Of a stretch of 64,000 nucleotides of DNA, positions 18,383 to 26,801 are shown piece by piece (position 1 is the stretch's first letter; each line of letters opens with the position of its first letter). The DNA is taken from positions 1 to 64,000 of the forward strand of contig CAZSLO010000006.1 in the NCBI GenBank assembly GCA_964608025.1, written 5' to 3'. Under the pieces are notes generated by a model. That model searched no databases and had not been told where the DNA came from. It saw only the letters and a program-made list of their open reading frames with translations. Both the position numbers and the translations under genes were made by a program. Source of the DNA: CAZSLO01 sp964608025. GTDB taxonomy: Bacteria; Chloroflexota; Dehalococcoidia; Lucifugimonadales; CAJWER01.

Positions 18383-18858
18383 AACAATCTCCCTAGGTTA
18401 AAAACCGGGTCCCTTCACTCTGGCATAAGGTCTCTTATGTTGCATCTAAAGCATGCCTCAAACTGGGATTCCATCAACAGTGGTGTAATAACTGTTAATT
18501 GTGGAATAAGGGACACAACTTATTTAGATAGATTTCCAATTCACAACCGCCATTTAATCTTGGTTAGCATATTAAACGGTCATTGTTGAGTCAACCGATA
18601 AAATCCGAGGTTGGAAACAGTTACTTTAACAATGAACTGACATCGTCGGCAAAACATGATTGCGTAGGCCGTCAAAGTCCAATATCATTCGGCCCATGAC
18701 CCAGATATTTCTGGACGTATCAATATCAATCGGGTCGAGTTCATTTCTACGCTCTGACAGTTCTGCTTACTAGTGTATTTATTACATGCTGGGTTGTCCA
18801 ACCAACCTTTAGTAATGGTATCTTCCAAATTTAGTTGAGTAATGGTTAAAGCCTAGTT
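18383..18858. other. Intergenic region between divergent thiG and Nudix genes, with a hairpin
   Basis: These 476 nt have no convincing gene. The clearest structure is a perfect 6-bp hairpin at 18424-18439 (CATAAG/CTTATG around GTCT), in the thiG leader about 42 nt from its start. I looked for a TPP riboswitch on the minus strand and did not find the CTGAGA and ACCTGATCTGG cores. Promoters for both flanking genes must lie here, but none is clear. Confidence 0.35.
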
Positions 18859-19332
18859 ATGAAATTACCCAGACACTTTACTGCCACAGGATTCTTAGTC
18901 CATGAAGATAAGCTGGCTCTTCATTGGCATCCAAAAGTTAAAGCTTGGCTCCCACCAGGAGGACACATCAATCCCAATGAAGATCCCATACAAGCTGTGC
19001 TCCGCGAAATCGAAGAAGAGTCTGGAGTGGTAGCCGAGGTCGTACCAACTTCTAAGACTTTAGATCTCAAATATCCCGAAATATTGGTTCCCCCATTCAC
19101 AATCATGATAGAAGATATTGAAGATCCAGTAGACGGACGGCACCAACACATAGACCTAATATATTTTTGCAAACCGATTGGTAAACCTGTATTGCTCAAT
19201 AATGGCTGGTACTGGATCAGTCGGGCGACACTTAAAAGAAAATCTCCAATAGATCACGATACCGGACTCTCGATACCCCCTCCTGAAGACGTTCGTGTAT
19301 TAGCAGAGCACGCTTTTACAACCATCTTATAA
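18859..19332 (+). CDS. Nudix hydrolase
   Basis: A 157-residue pyrophosphohydrolase acting on a nucleoside diphosphate linked to another moiety. The Nudix box G-x5-E-x7-REUxEExGU is complete at residues 35-57. The sequence ALHWHPKVKAWLPPGGHI just before it is typical of the MutT-like subgroup. The C-terminal part, IDLIYFCKPIG then ISRATLKR, fits the fold's last strands and helix. It stands alone; the substrate is not predictable. Confidence 0.88.
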   Translation: MKLPRHFTATGFLVHEDKLALHWHPKVKAWLPPGGHINPNEDPIQAVLREIEEESGVVAEVVPTSKTLDLKYPEILVPPFTIMIEDIEDPVDGRHQHIDLIYFCKPIGKPVLLNNGWYWISRATLKRKSPIDHDTGLSIPPPEDVRVLAEHAFTTIL

Positions 19333-19445
19333 TCAGGTCTAGTTAACAAATAGTGACTCCTTATAGTAAATTTTTCTAGTGGTAAACAATGAGGAGTTGA
19401 CTAATCAAATTATAGATCAGTACGATCTTGTAAAAGACTTTCGAT

Positions 19446-19460
19446 CCCAAAAATTTGATC
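19446..19460 (+). repeat. 15-nt repeated motif, copy 3 (one mismatch)
   Basis: CCCAAAAATTTGATC differs at one base from the copies at 1528 and 7560. It lies 22 nt before the GYD gene start, just upstream of its GGAGG site, as in copy 2. Confidence 0.4.
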
Positions 19461-19481
19461 ACCATAAATTAGGAGGGCAAT

Positions 19482-19802
19482 ATGCCAAAATACCTCGTCC
19501 AAGCCTCGTATAGTAAAGAAGGATTACAAGGACTGCTGAAAGAAGGAGGCTCGTCTCGCCGAGATGCAATTCGCTCATTGGTCGAAGGAATGGGAGGCAC
19601 CTTGGATACATTTCTTTTTGCTTTTGGAGATAGGGATCTCTATGTTATTGCTGATATGCCTAACCAAGAATCCATGGCAGCTCTTGCACTCACAGCTGGA
19701 GCATCTGGGGCCGGATCTATTCACACTACCGTCCTTTTGACCCCTGAAGAAATCGACGCTGCGGCAAACAAAACTGTTAATTACAGGCCTCCAGGCAAAT
19801 AA
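19482..19802 (+). CDS. GYD-domain protein
   Basis: A 106-residue protein of the GYD family (PF08734), small ferredoxin-like dimers of unknown function. Family features are the start MPKYLVQASYSKEGLQGLLKEGG, the central FLFAFGDRDLYVIADMP and the end HTTVLLTPEEIDAA. A strong AGGAGG lies 5 nt before the ATG. It forms a separate unit with a repeated 15-mer in its leader. No function is assigned. Confidence 0.85.
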   Translation: MPKYLVQASYSKEGLQGLLKEGGSSRRDAIRSLVEGMGGTLDTFLFAFGDRDLYVIADMPNQESMAALALTAGASGAGSIHTTVLLTPEEIDAAANKTVNYRPPGK

Positions 19803-19872
19803 ACTCTGGAATGGCTCTCCAAGACAAATGACACTTTTGGGGCTGGATTAATTCCTTACCCACGGAGAATTC

Positions 19873-20301
19873 ATGGCTATATTTAACAAGCTGATTGTTT
19901 CAACCATGCCTCTTTTAGTATTTATGGCTTGTGGTACCGGTGACCAATCCGATGATAGGTCTACGTCCACAACATTACCCGCCGCAACTATATCTCCCAC
20001 AGTATCAAATACACACATCGGTAACTTGGTCAAGATAGTTAACAAGGATCAGGGAGGTAGTGGTGAATACGGATTTTATCCAAGTGAATTTTCATTCAAG
20101 GTCGGCGAAACCGTCACCTTCGAGCTGGCTGCTGAAACAGAATTCCATACCTTCACGATTGACGAACTAGATATCGACGAATCTGTAGAATCCCGACAAA
20201 CTAAAACCTTTACAGTAACATTTACTGAGAGAGGAGAGTTCCAGCTTTACTGTATACCTCACGAGGCCTTCGGTATGGTGGGTAAAATAATCGTCGATTA
20301 G
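19873..20301 (+). CDS. Cupredoxin-domain lipoprotein
   Basis: A 142-residue exported blue-copper-like protein. A signal sequence ends in LLVFMAC with Cys20 as the probable lipid-modified residue, followed by a Ser/Thr-rich linker. The cupredoxin fold shows all four type 1 copper ligands: His92 in TEFHTF, then Cys127, His130 and Met135 in CIPHEAFGM. This pattern fits plastocyanin or halocyanin-like electron carriers on the outer face of the membrane. GGAG lies 6 nt upstream. The redox partner is unknown. Confidence 0.85.
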   Translation: MAIFNKLIVSTMPLLVFMACGTGDQSDDRSTSTTLPAATISPTVSNTHIGNLVKIVNKDQGGSGEYGFYPSEFSFKVGETVTFELAAETEFHTFTIDELDIDESVESRQTKTFTVTFTERGEFQLYCIPHEAFGMVGKIIVD

Positions 20302-20313
20302 CCGGTCTTTTGA

Positions 20314-20766
20314 TTATAGGGACCAAATCGTCTCAGCAGTCCGCCCGAGAATCCGATCTACAGAATCGCCCGTAAAGAAAGGGATACCTTCCTGTATCAA
20401 GAGCAGCTCCTGGTCAAGTGGAAGCCATCCACGCTTCACCCGATGACGCCCAGGATAGCTAGTGCCCCAGATCATACGATCCGCCCCAAAAGCTCCGAGT
20501 AGCCTCCTTATGAAAGGATGTACGTCCGCAAATGGGTAGCACATCCCTGACCTACCTGCCACGTCTGAAAGTTTTAAATAAAAATTTTCGTGGGCAGCAA
20601 GTTCTATGATTAGATCGAACTCTTCTACGGATTGTTTGATGTCCGGATATCCCATATGATCAATGATCAATTTGAGTCCCATATAACGCTGTGCTATATA
20701 TAAAAATTGTGCTGCAAATCTACAAATTCGCGTGCTGCATACCAATTCCTTGAAAACCCTTGACAT
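20314..20766 (-). pseudogene. C-terminal remnant of an amidohydrolase-2 family gene
   Basis: The 150-residue reading frame matches only the second half of metal-dependent hydrolases of the amidohydrolase-2 type: LKLIIDHMGYPD, NFYLKLSDVAG, FGADRMIWGTSYPG and a typical C-terminal helix pair. The N-terminal metal-binding HxH half is missing. Only about 90 nt separate the fragment from the next gene, and an in-frame stop lies upstream of ATG 20766. Family members run near 280-330 residues, so this is most likely a decayed, inactive copy. Confidence 0.65.
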
Positions 20767-20855
20767 ACAGCCAATTTTCTGCGTTCATATGCTGAACGAA
20801 CATTTTTGTTTCAACGTCAAGACCATCTTATAGGTATTGGACAAACGATGTATTT

Positions 20856-21518
20856 ATGAATACCCGATCATCCAAAACGGATAGTAAAGAAAATTTGGAA
20901 GATACGACCTTCCGCGAGTTAAGGCTCCTTGAAGAGGTAGAAGTTACACCAGAGGTGAGTCAACGCCACCTGGCTAGCCAGCTTGGGGTCGCACTAGGCG
21001 TTGCCAACCTTCTGGTTAAGAATCTAGCTAAAAAAGGTTACATTAGGGCAAGCCGGGCAGGATGGAAAAAGTGGGTTTATAACCTAACCCCTGCAGGAAT
21101 CGGTCGCAAGGCCCACCTCACTGCCGCATATGTAGACAGAGTCCTTGATCACTATCACCGCGTAAGACTAATACTACAAAAAGACCTTCATGGAATTGGT
21201 CTTTCTCCAGATTCACGTATGGCTATATACGGAACTGGCGAGCTAGCTGAGCTAATGTATCTCGTTCTAAAAGACATTGGTGTAAACGAAGTCGTTTTCA
21301 TCGATATAGACACAAGGCCAAGTTTCCTAGGCAACGAGGTTCGCAGACTAGATTCCATTGATGCTAAAGACTACGTAAAGATAATGGTAGCGCATTCTTC
21401 TAACATAGACAGATGGAGCGACAAACTAATTCAACAGGGCTTCAGTGAAGATCAAATCGTGACTCTCCTTGGAACAACTTCTGAAGCAACTCCTGTCCAA
21501 TTAGGTGAAGGCACTTGA
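20856..21518 (+). CDS. Winged-helix protein with C-terminal nucleotide-sugar-type Rossmann domain, probable locus regulator
   Basis: About 220 residues in two parts. Residues 17-80 form a MarR-like winged helix (TFRELRLLEEVEVTPEVSQ, then HLASQLGVALGVANLLVKNL and a wing at SRAGWKKWVYNLT). Residues 120-210 resemble a Rossmann fold beginning RMAIYGTGELAELMYLVL, with acidic IDIDTRP after the second strand. It sits at the head of the glycan locus and overlaps the NusG paralogue by 4 nt (TTGA), so both probably control the genes that follow. A ligand-sensing role for the Rossmann part is inference. Confidence 0.7.
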   Translation: MNTRSSKTDSKENLEDTTFRELRLLEEVEVTPEVSQRHLASQLGVALGVANLLVKNLAKKGYIRASRAGWKKWVYNLTPAGIGRKAHLTAAYVDRVLDHYHRVRLILQKDLHGIGLSPDSRMAIYGTGELAELMYLVLKDIGVNEVVFIDIDTRPSFLGNEVRRLDSIDAKDYVKIMVAHSSNIDRWSDKLIQQGFSEDQIVTLLGTTSEATPVQLGEGT

Positions 21519-22114
21519 ACACAGCTTCCTGGTCCGTATTAAGAACAAAGCCTCACTCAGATTTTATTGCTGCAGACGCTCTTGGCAAAGAAGGATATGA
21601 ATACTTCCAACCGAAAGTAATCAAGCCTGTCCGGGCATCGAAGATACAGACCGTACCGATGTTTCCCGGATACATTTTTATCAAGAACGCCGATGAGCCA
21701 AAATTCTGGGCCTGTGCCCGGACATTACCAGGCATACTAGGATGGCTGCGCTTCGATGGAATGATCCCTTCACTATCTGATGATCTAATACAAGCCTTAA
21801 AAGAAAAAATGGAGTCGATCAACAAGACTGGAGGAACCTGGAGGCGATTTCAAAGTGGCCAAACAGTACGAGTTAATTCTGGAAAACTTGAAAGTCTTGC
21901 AGAGATACTCGACCCTCCAAAATCACGGAATTCAAAAATACGAGTATTGCTGGATTTCATGGGTCAGATGGTTACAGCTGAGGTGCCCCCATCTGACGTT
22001 GAGCCAGTATCGGATGATACTATAGCGAGCTTTTCCATGAGAGGCCGCAGGAGAACTCGAGGACGTGGAAGATGGATCAAAGGAATGGGTCTTAGAAAAC
22101 AGACTACAGACTGA
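21515..22114 (+). CDS. NusG/RfaH/LoaP-type transcription antiterminator
   Basis: A 199-residue NusG paralogue that should bind RNA polymerase and help it read through long operons. The NGN domain spans about residues 5-95 (SWSVLRTKPHSDFIAADAL and the hallmark PMFPGYIFIK). The KOW domain spans about 112-165 (FQSGQTVRV then FMGQMVTAEVP). Residues 176-199 form a highly basic tail, RGRRRTRGRGRWIKG, unusual for NusG and suited to RNA binding. The TTG start overlaps the upstream stop. Such specialised NusG proteins typically sit at the head of long polysaccharide operons, as here. Confidence 0.87.
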   Translation: MNTASWSVLRTKPHSDFIAADALGKEGYEYFQPKVIKPVRASKIQTVPMFPGYIFIKNADEPKFWACARTLPGILGWLRFDGMIPSLSDDLIQALKEKMESINKTGGTWRRFQSGQTVRVNSGKLESLAEILDPPKSRNSKIRVLLDFMGQMVTAEVPPSDVEPVSDDTIASFSMRGRRRTRGRGRWIKGMGLRKQTTD

Positions 22115-22425
22115 TCACGATAAACATAGCCAACCAAATCGATAGTCCTTCGTCGTAGCAACAGCTCCGAGGCCATCGTGTCATATGCGCACTATCTATC
22201 CTGACAGTGGAGTTGGGAGGGCGAAGCCATCCAACCTAGTCTATCTTGGTAAGCTCTCCGACACTGATAAAATTCAGCAATCAACCATAGGATCTCAAAT
22301 TATTGCTAGCTGATGATTAAAACAGGTCACGAAACCTGCAGTTGGAAGAGTGTATCCATAGACGGCCAGTTGATACCAGAAACAAAGCTCCATCAGTAAA
22401 ATTCGAATACAGGGTGAAAGAAACT
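22115..22425 (+). promoter_or_regulatory. Structured leader between the NusG paralogue and the glycan operon
   Basis: These 311 nt contain no supported gene. Two imperfect hairpins are visible. One is at 22140-22178, with CGAT/ATCG outer arms and a CCTTCG/CGAGG-like inner stem. The other is at 22212-22235, with 9-nt arms, one A-A mismatch, one wobble and loop GCGAAG. The position suits an RNA target for the antiterminator just upstream, or a terminator it overcomes. This is inferred from layout, not shown. Confidence 0.4.
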
Positions 22426-23346
22426 ATGTCATTATCCTCGTCCAAAACTAACGCTATTGAAGACTTTGCATTCGCCACCGATATGATCCAAGAAGATCCT
22501 TGGCCTATTGCTAAGCATGTAATCACGATCGCTGAAATTGGCATCAACCACAACGGAGATATCAATATAGCCAAACAACTGATTGATATGGCCAAGCAAT
22601 GCGACTGCGACGTAGTGAAATTCCAAAAACGTACTGTCGATATAGTCTACTCTAAAAAAATCCTAGATTCTCCTCGTGAAAGTCCATGGGGAACCACCCA
22701 GAGAGAACAGAAAAACGGATTGGAGTTCGGGCAAGAAGAATACGATGAGATTGACAGATATTGTAAAAATGTTGATATAGACTGGTTCGCATCAGCCTGG
22801 GATGTGCCAAGTCAGAATTTTTTAAGTCAATACCAACTCAAATACAACAAGATCGCTTCCCCAATGCTGACCCACACCGATTTGATTAACGCAGTGGCAA
22901 AAGAGAGGAAACCGACCTTCATATCAACTGGCATGAGCACCTACAATGAAATAGACAATGCTGTCTCGGTTTTCCGGCAAAACAACTGTCCTTTTGTTCT
23001 GATGCATTGCGTATCTGAATATCCTCTCACTGAAAACTTAATCAACCTCAAATCGATAATAGAACTTCGAAATAGATACGACTGCCCGGTTGGATACAGC
23101 GGCCACGAACCAACAATGATCCCTGGTACCTTGGCAGCCATGATGGGTGCAGTAGCAATCGAACGACATATATCACTAGATCGTTCGATGTATGGCAGTG
23201 ACCAGGCAGCATCCCTCGAAAAACGGGGACTTGAAAAGATGGTCGATTATATTCGAACTATCCCGATAATCATGGGAGACGGCACGAAAAGGATCACGGA
23301 AGGCGAAATGGAAAACTCTAAAAAGCTCCGCTACTGGGAGGAGTAA
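22426..23346 (+). CDS. NeuB-like sialic/nonulosonic acid synthase lacking the SAF domain
   Basis: A 306-residue barrel of the NeuB family, which condenses phosphoenolpyruvate with an aldose. The characteristic ITIAEIGINHNGDINIAKQL is at about residues 34-53, VVKFQKRTVDIVYSKK follows, and later STGMSTYNEID, LMHCVSEYPL and GYSGHEP appear. It ends soon after the barrel (KKLRYWEE); the antifreeze-like SAF domain found at the C-terminus of standard NeuB is missing. ATG 22426 is chosen with a weak AGGGTGA upstream. It is the first structural gene of module 1. Confidence 0.8.
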   Translation: MSLSSSKTNAIEDFAFATDMIQEDPWPIAKHVITIAEIGINHNGDINIAKQLIDMAKQCDCDVVKFQKRTVDIVYSKKILDSPRESPWGTTQREQKNGLEFGQEEYDEIDRYCKNVDIDWFASAWDVPSQNFLSQYQLKYNKIASPMLTHTDLINAVAKERKPTFISTGMSTYNEIDNAVSVFRQNNCPFVLMHCVSEYPLTENLINLKSIIELRNRYDCPVGYSGHEPTMIPGTLAAMMGAVAIERHISLDRSMYGSDQAASLEKRGLEKMVDYIRTIPIIMGDGTKRITEGEMENSKKLRYWEE

Positions 23347-23365
23347 CCGAGACCCGGAGGAAAAT

Positions 23366-23821
23366 ATGGTATCGAACTACAGGCACGTTGGGGTAATCGT
23401 TACCGACATGGAAAAATCGATCGAGTTCTATTGTGACCTTCTGGGGCACAAAAAACTGGTAGATTTCACTGAAAAGGGCAATTACTTTAGTAATCTCATC
23501 GGTTTAGATAATGCAGAGGCAAGAGTAGTTAAAGCTGGCACTCCTGACGGTACATTTGTTGAGTTGATTCAATTCACAACTCATAAAGCTATTCCTCCTG
23601 CAACAACAAATTTCAACGCAATCGGATGCAACCACGTCTGTTTCACAGTCGATGATATTGAAAGTCTCTACGATAGGATGTCAAGTAGAGGTGTTAAATT
23701 TGTGACAAGGCCACTTCAATCCGATTTTGATCCCGTGAAGACGTGTTTCTGTTACGACCCAGATGGCACACTCATACAATTTGTAGAAATCACTGCCCCA
23801 ATAGAGTGGGAAAAAAATTGA
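23366..23821 (+). CDS. VOC (glyoxalase/dioxygenase superfamily) protein
   Basis: A 151-residue protein with two paired beta-alpha-beta-beta-beta modules. Module one starts HVGVIVTDMEKSIEFYCDLLG with metal-site His7-like position and ends FVELIQF. Module two starts NHVCFTVDDIESLYDRM and ends DPDGTLIQFVEI. This is the pattern of methylmalonyl-CoA epimerase and lactoylglutathione lyase relatives. GGAGG lies 5 nt before ATG. In this cluster it may epimerise or isomerise a carbohydrate-derived keto acid; that is inference. Confidence 0.82.
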   Translation: MVSNYRHVGVIVTDMEKSIEFYCDLLGHKKLVDFTEKGNYFSNLIGLDNAEARVVKAGTPDGTFVELIQFTTHKAIPPATTNFNAIGCNHVCFTVDDIESLYDRMSSRGVKFVTRPLQSDFDPVKTCFCYDPDGTLIQFVEITAPIEWEKN

Positions 23822-23881
23822 AGGTGGCAGCAACAGGATCAATCCATTAATCACTCCAAGACAAAATACACATCTAGACGC

Positions 23882-24589
23882 GTGGTAATGGTAATCCAGG
23901 CAAGAATGGGTTCTACCCGACTACCAGGTAAATCAATGATGGATTTAGCTGGAGCTCCACTTATAGGCAGGCTACTTGAGCGAGTGAAACGTTGCAAACG
24001 AGTAGACCAAATTATACTCGCCACTACATTAAAAGAAGAGGATGATATCCTCGAGAAAGTTGGAAAAGACTACGGGCTTACCGTTTTCCGAGGATCAGAG
24101 AACGACCTGGTGGATAGATATCATGCAGCCGCCTCTAGATTCAATGCTACAGAGATCGTAAGGATACCGGGGGATAATCCAGCTCCAGAACCTGCAGAGA
24201 TAGATGATGTTATCAACTATCACATTGAGGGAGAGTATGATTTTTCTTCCAACTACCCAGACGTCATAGACAATGGATATCCCGATGGAATCGGCGCAGA
24301 GGTTTATGATGTAGGTGCTCTCAATAAGGTATGGAGTACTTCAAAAGACCCAAGAAATCGAGAGCATCCACACACGAATTTCTACGAACAGCCTGAGAAA
24401 TTTAGCCTTGGAATAATGATGTGTCGTCCCGAGATAAGACGGCCAGATATCATCATCGATGTAAATACACAAGATCAATATGATTTCGTACTAGAAATGT
24501 ACAAATATCTATACCCACGGAATCCTCGGTTCACAATACTAGATATTATTAATTGGTACGACAACGTATATGAGAAGGTCCAAACTTGA
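23882..24589 (+). CDS. SpsF/NeuA-type cytidylyltransferase
   Basis: A 235-residue nucleotidyltransferase of the SpsF / CMP-sugar-acid synthetase fold, expected to activate an acidic sugar or polyol with CTP. The nucleotide loop is MVIQARMGSTRLPGKSMMDLAGAPLI at the N-terminus. EIVRIPGDNPAPEPAEID carries the metal-binding aspartate, and the C-terminus has DPRNREHPHTNFYEQPEKF. GTG 23882 is the start. It lies 60 nt after the VOC gene and overlaps the next gene by 4 nt (TTGA). Pairing with a NeuB-like synthase suggests a CMP-linked product. Confidence 0.85.
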   Translation: MVMVIQARMGSTRLPGKSMMDLAGAPLIGRLLERVKRCKRVDQIILATTLKEEDDILEKVGKDYGLTVFRGSENDLVDRYHAAASRFNATEIVRIPGDNPAPEPAEIDDVINYHIEGEYDFSSNYPDVIDNGYPDGIGAEVYDVGALNKVWSTSKDPRNREHPHTNFYEQPEKFSLGIMMCRPEIRRPDIIIDVNTQDQYDFVLEMYKYLYPRNPRFTILDIINWYDNVYEKVQT

Positions 24590-24936
24590 TTTTCTGCATT
24601 GATATCGACGGGACCATATGTACCAACACTGACGGCGATTATCCAAATGCAATACCGTTCCCTGACGTGATTGCAGAAGTCAATCGACTATACGACGCAG
24701 GACACGAGATCGTCCTGCATACGGCCCGGGGTGGAACAACCGGTATTGACTGGAGGGATGAGACCGAGCGACAGCTCAAGAAATGGGATATGAAATATCA
24801 CGCACTTCACATGGGCAAGCCCTCCGCAGATATATATATCGACGACAAGGGATTAAACGCCTCTGACTGGAGACATTCAGGATTCGATACCACTTTACCT
24901 ATTCAATCCGACGAACCTGGAGGAACTACTAGATGA
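24586..24936 (+). CDS. HAD-family sugar phosphatase, capsule-biosynthesis type
   Basis: A small (116 residues) HAD phosphatase without a cap domain. The nucleophile motif DIDGTICTNTDGDYPNAIPF is at residues 5-24, motif II is at LHTARGG, the motif III lysine is in HMGKPSADIYIDD, and DD at the end is the metal-binding motif IV. This KdsC-like minimal type dephosphorylates sugar phosphates in capsule loci. TTG overlaps the previous stop; the next gene overlaps as ATGA. It probably removes the phosphate from the NeuB-like product or a heptose bisphosphate. Confidence 0.85.
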   Translation: MIFCIDIDGTICTNTDGDYPNAIPFPDVIAEVNRLYDAGHEIVLHTARGGTTGIDWRDETERQLKKWDMKYHALHMGKPSADIYIDDKGLNASDWRHSGFDTTLPIQSDEPGGTTR

Positions 24937-25916
24937 GCAAGCCGGGACGGCTGGTTTATTGGAACGGGGAATTCATCCCCGAGACAGAAGCACGGATTTC
25001 TATCTATGATTCAGCCCTGATGTTTGGGGACATGGTCTTTGAGATGACCAGATCGTTCAATAACGTCCAATTCAAACTCAGGGAACATCTGGAACGCCTC
25101 TACGCATCAATTAACTACGTCCATATGCCAATGTCGATGACGATAAACGATATGGAAAGTGCAGTACACGAAACAATTGAGGCCAATTCACCTGCGTTTG
25201 AAGATGATGATGAACACAGGGTCATGATTGACGTATCCAGAGGAATACTATCGATTTATGAAGGAGTTGTCGGTGCTCCTACGGGGACGAACGTAATCAT
25301 AGCCGATTTCCCTCTAAGATGGACTGTCGCCGGAATGGGCCACCTATTCGAAAGCGGAATCAATGCAGTAATCCCTTCGCAAAGAGCCATACCGGCAGAA
25401 CTAATTGATCCTAAGATCAAGAATCGCAGCAGGATGCATTACCTAATGGCCAATATAGAAGTGTCTGGTTACGCTGGCAATGATAATTGGGCACTTTTAC
25501 TTGATCCCGATGGGTTGATTGCCGAAGGGACTGGCGATAATTTCTTCATCGTCAAGGACAACAAAATCATCACCCCTCAAGGACGTAACATCCTACGAGG
25601 CATTAGTCGTGGTTACGTATTGAACGAACTTGCTTCTCAATTAGGATTGGAAGCAATCGAAGCCAATATTGAACGCTATGACGTACTCACGGCAGATGAG
25701 GCATTCATGACTAGTACCCCTTTCTGTATTTTGCCTGTAACATCTTTGAACTCTACCCCAATTGGAGACGGGTCGGTTGGAACAATTACTTCCCTACTCC
25801 TTAAAACTTGGAGCAAAAACGTAGGCGTCGATATTGAAGACCAGATTAAGAAATGGGACTCAATGCGAGGACCAACCGAATCGAATGCTCCTACGCCCTA
25901 TGTATTCAAGAGATAA
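24933..25916 (+). CDS. Class IV aminotransferase (branched-chain/D-amino acid type)
   Basis: A 327-residue PLP enzyme of fold type IV. The N-terminus has VYWNGEFIPETEARISIYDSAL, typical of the family. The lysine that binds PLP is in the KIKNRSRMHYLMANIEVSG segment, and EGTGDNFFIVKDNKIITP precedes the cofactor-phosphate region RGISRGYVLNEL. It normally transfers amino groups between amino acids and keto acids. In a sugar-acid cluster it may aminate a keto intermediate or supply a decorating amino acid. ATGA overlap with the phosphatase indicates coupled translation. Confidence 0.85.
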   Translation: MSKPGRLVYWNGEFIPETEARISIYDSALMFGDMVFEMTRSFNNVQFKLREHLERLYASINYVHMPMSMTINDMESAVHETIEANSPAFEDDDEHRVMIDVSRGILSIYEGVVGAPTGTNVIIADFPLRWTVAGMGHLFESGINAVIPSQRAIPAELIDPKIKNRSRMHYLMANIEVSGYAGNDNWALLLDPDGLIAEGTGDNFFIVKDNKIITPQGRNILRGISRGYVLNELASQLGLEAIEANIERYDVLTADEAFMTSTPFCILPVTSLNSTPIGDGSVGTITSLLLKTWSKNVGVDIEDQIKKWDSMRGPTESNAPTPYVFKR

Positions 25917-25918
25917 CA

Positions 25919-26800
25919 ATGGACCTTAACCCTATTGGAATCATGCAAGGTCGCCTTTTACCTCCAACTCGTGGTCGAATTCAGGCATTTCCAGTTGAGC
26001 GTTGGCGTGATGAATTTCATTCTGCAGCCCAAATAGGCCTTGATTGCATTGAATGGATCTACGAACTAGATACCGAGGATAGCAACCCTCTTGGGACCAA
26101 CAAAGGTATATCTGAGATATTGAATATGGTTAGCAACACCGGCGTTTCAGTGCTCTCTGTCTGCGGAGACTACTATATGTTTGAACGACTAATCACACTA
26201 GACGGTGAAGTCAGACCGGAAATTATGCATCATCTAAAATGTCTAGTAGAAAAGACCGCTAGTATAGGTGCACGATATCTAGTTCTGCCATTCGTCGATA
26301 ATTCAACCTTGAAATCTGCCGCAGAAACCGACGGGCTTATTAGGGTTCTAACAGATATTCTGCCGGCAGCCGAGCGCGCAGAAATAGGGATCCATCTAGA
26401 AACTGATCTGCCTGCCGCATCATTGAAACATATACTCAAAGACAGATTTTCTCACCCTCTACTACGTCTCACATGTGACATAGGAAATGAGGCGTCTTTG
26501 GGATTCGAACCACGAGAACACTGGGGAACGGTCGGCCGGTGGCTAGGAAGTGTGCACGTAAAAGACCGCATATTCGGGGGCGGGACGGTTCCTCTTGGGA
26601 AAGGTTCGTCCAACTTCCCTGCCTTCTTTGAAATATTTGCGGGACTAAACTATCAAGGCACCTTCATACTTCAAGTTGCAAGAGGTGAAGACGGAACAGA
26701 ACTGGAAAAGGCGAAGAGCAACTCTGACTTCGTCAAGGAACAATGGCGATTTTCAACCACGGATCACCCAAACCATATCATTATTGGACAAAGAGACTAA
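25919..26800 (+). CDS. Xylose isomerase-like TIM barrel protein of a NeuB-type locus
   Basis: A 293-residue sugar phosphate isomerase/epimerase-like barrel beginning with IGIMQGRLLPPTRGRIQAFP; the MQGRL start is characteristic of barrels in surface-glycan loci. Possible metal ligands lie in GIHLETDLP, RLTCDIGNEAS and GSVHVKDRIFGGGTVPLG. ATG 25919 is 2 nt after the previous stop; a longer frame opens further upstream but would overlap the aminotransferase. It probably isomerises the sugar precursor fed to the NeuB-like enzyme. Confidence 0.82.
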   Translation: MDLNPIGIMQGRLLPPTRGRIQAFPVERWRDEFHSAAQIGLDCIEWIYELDTEDSNPLGTNKGISEILNMVSNTGVSVLSVCGDYYMFERLITLDGEVRPEIMHHLKCLVEKTASIGARYLVLPFVDNSTLKSAAETDGLIRVLTDILPAAERAEIGIHLETDLPAASLKHILKDRFSHPLLRLTCDIGNEASLGFEPREHWGTVGRWLGSVHVKDRIFGGGTVPLGKGSSNFPAFFEIFAGLNYQGTFILQVARGEDGTELEKAKSNSDFVKEQWRFSTTDHPNHIIIGQRD

Positions 26801-26801
26801 A

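Noticed and set aside
18383..18600. Possible TPP riboswitch upstream of thiG on the minus strand
   Set aside because: A stretch reading GAGACC...GCCAG on the reverse strand looked suggestive, but the CTGAGA and ACCTGATCTGG core elements with correct spacing are absent.
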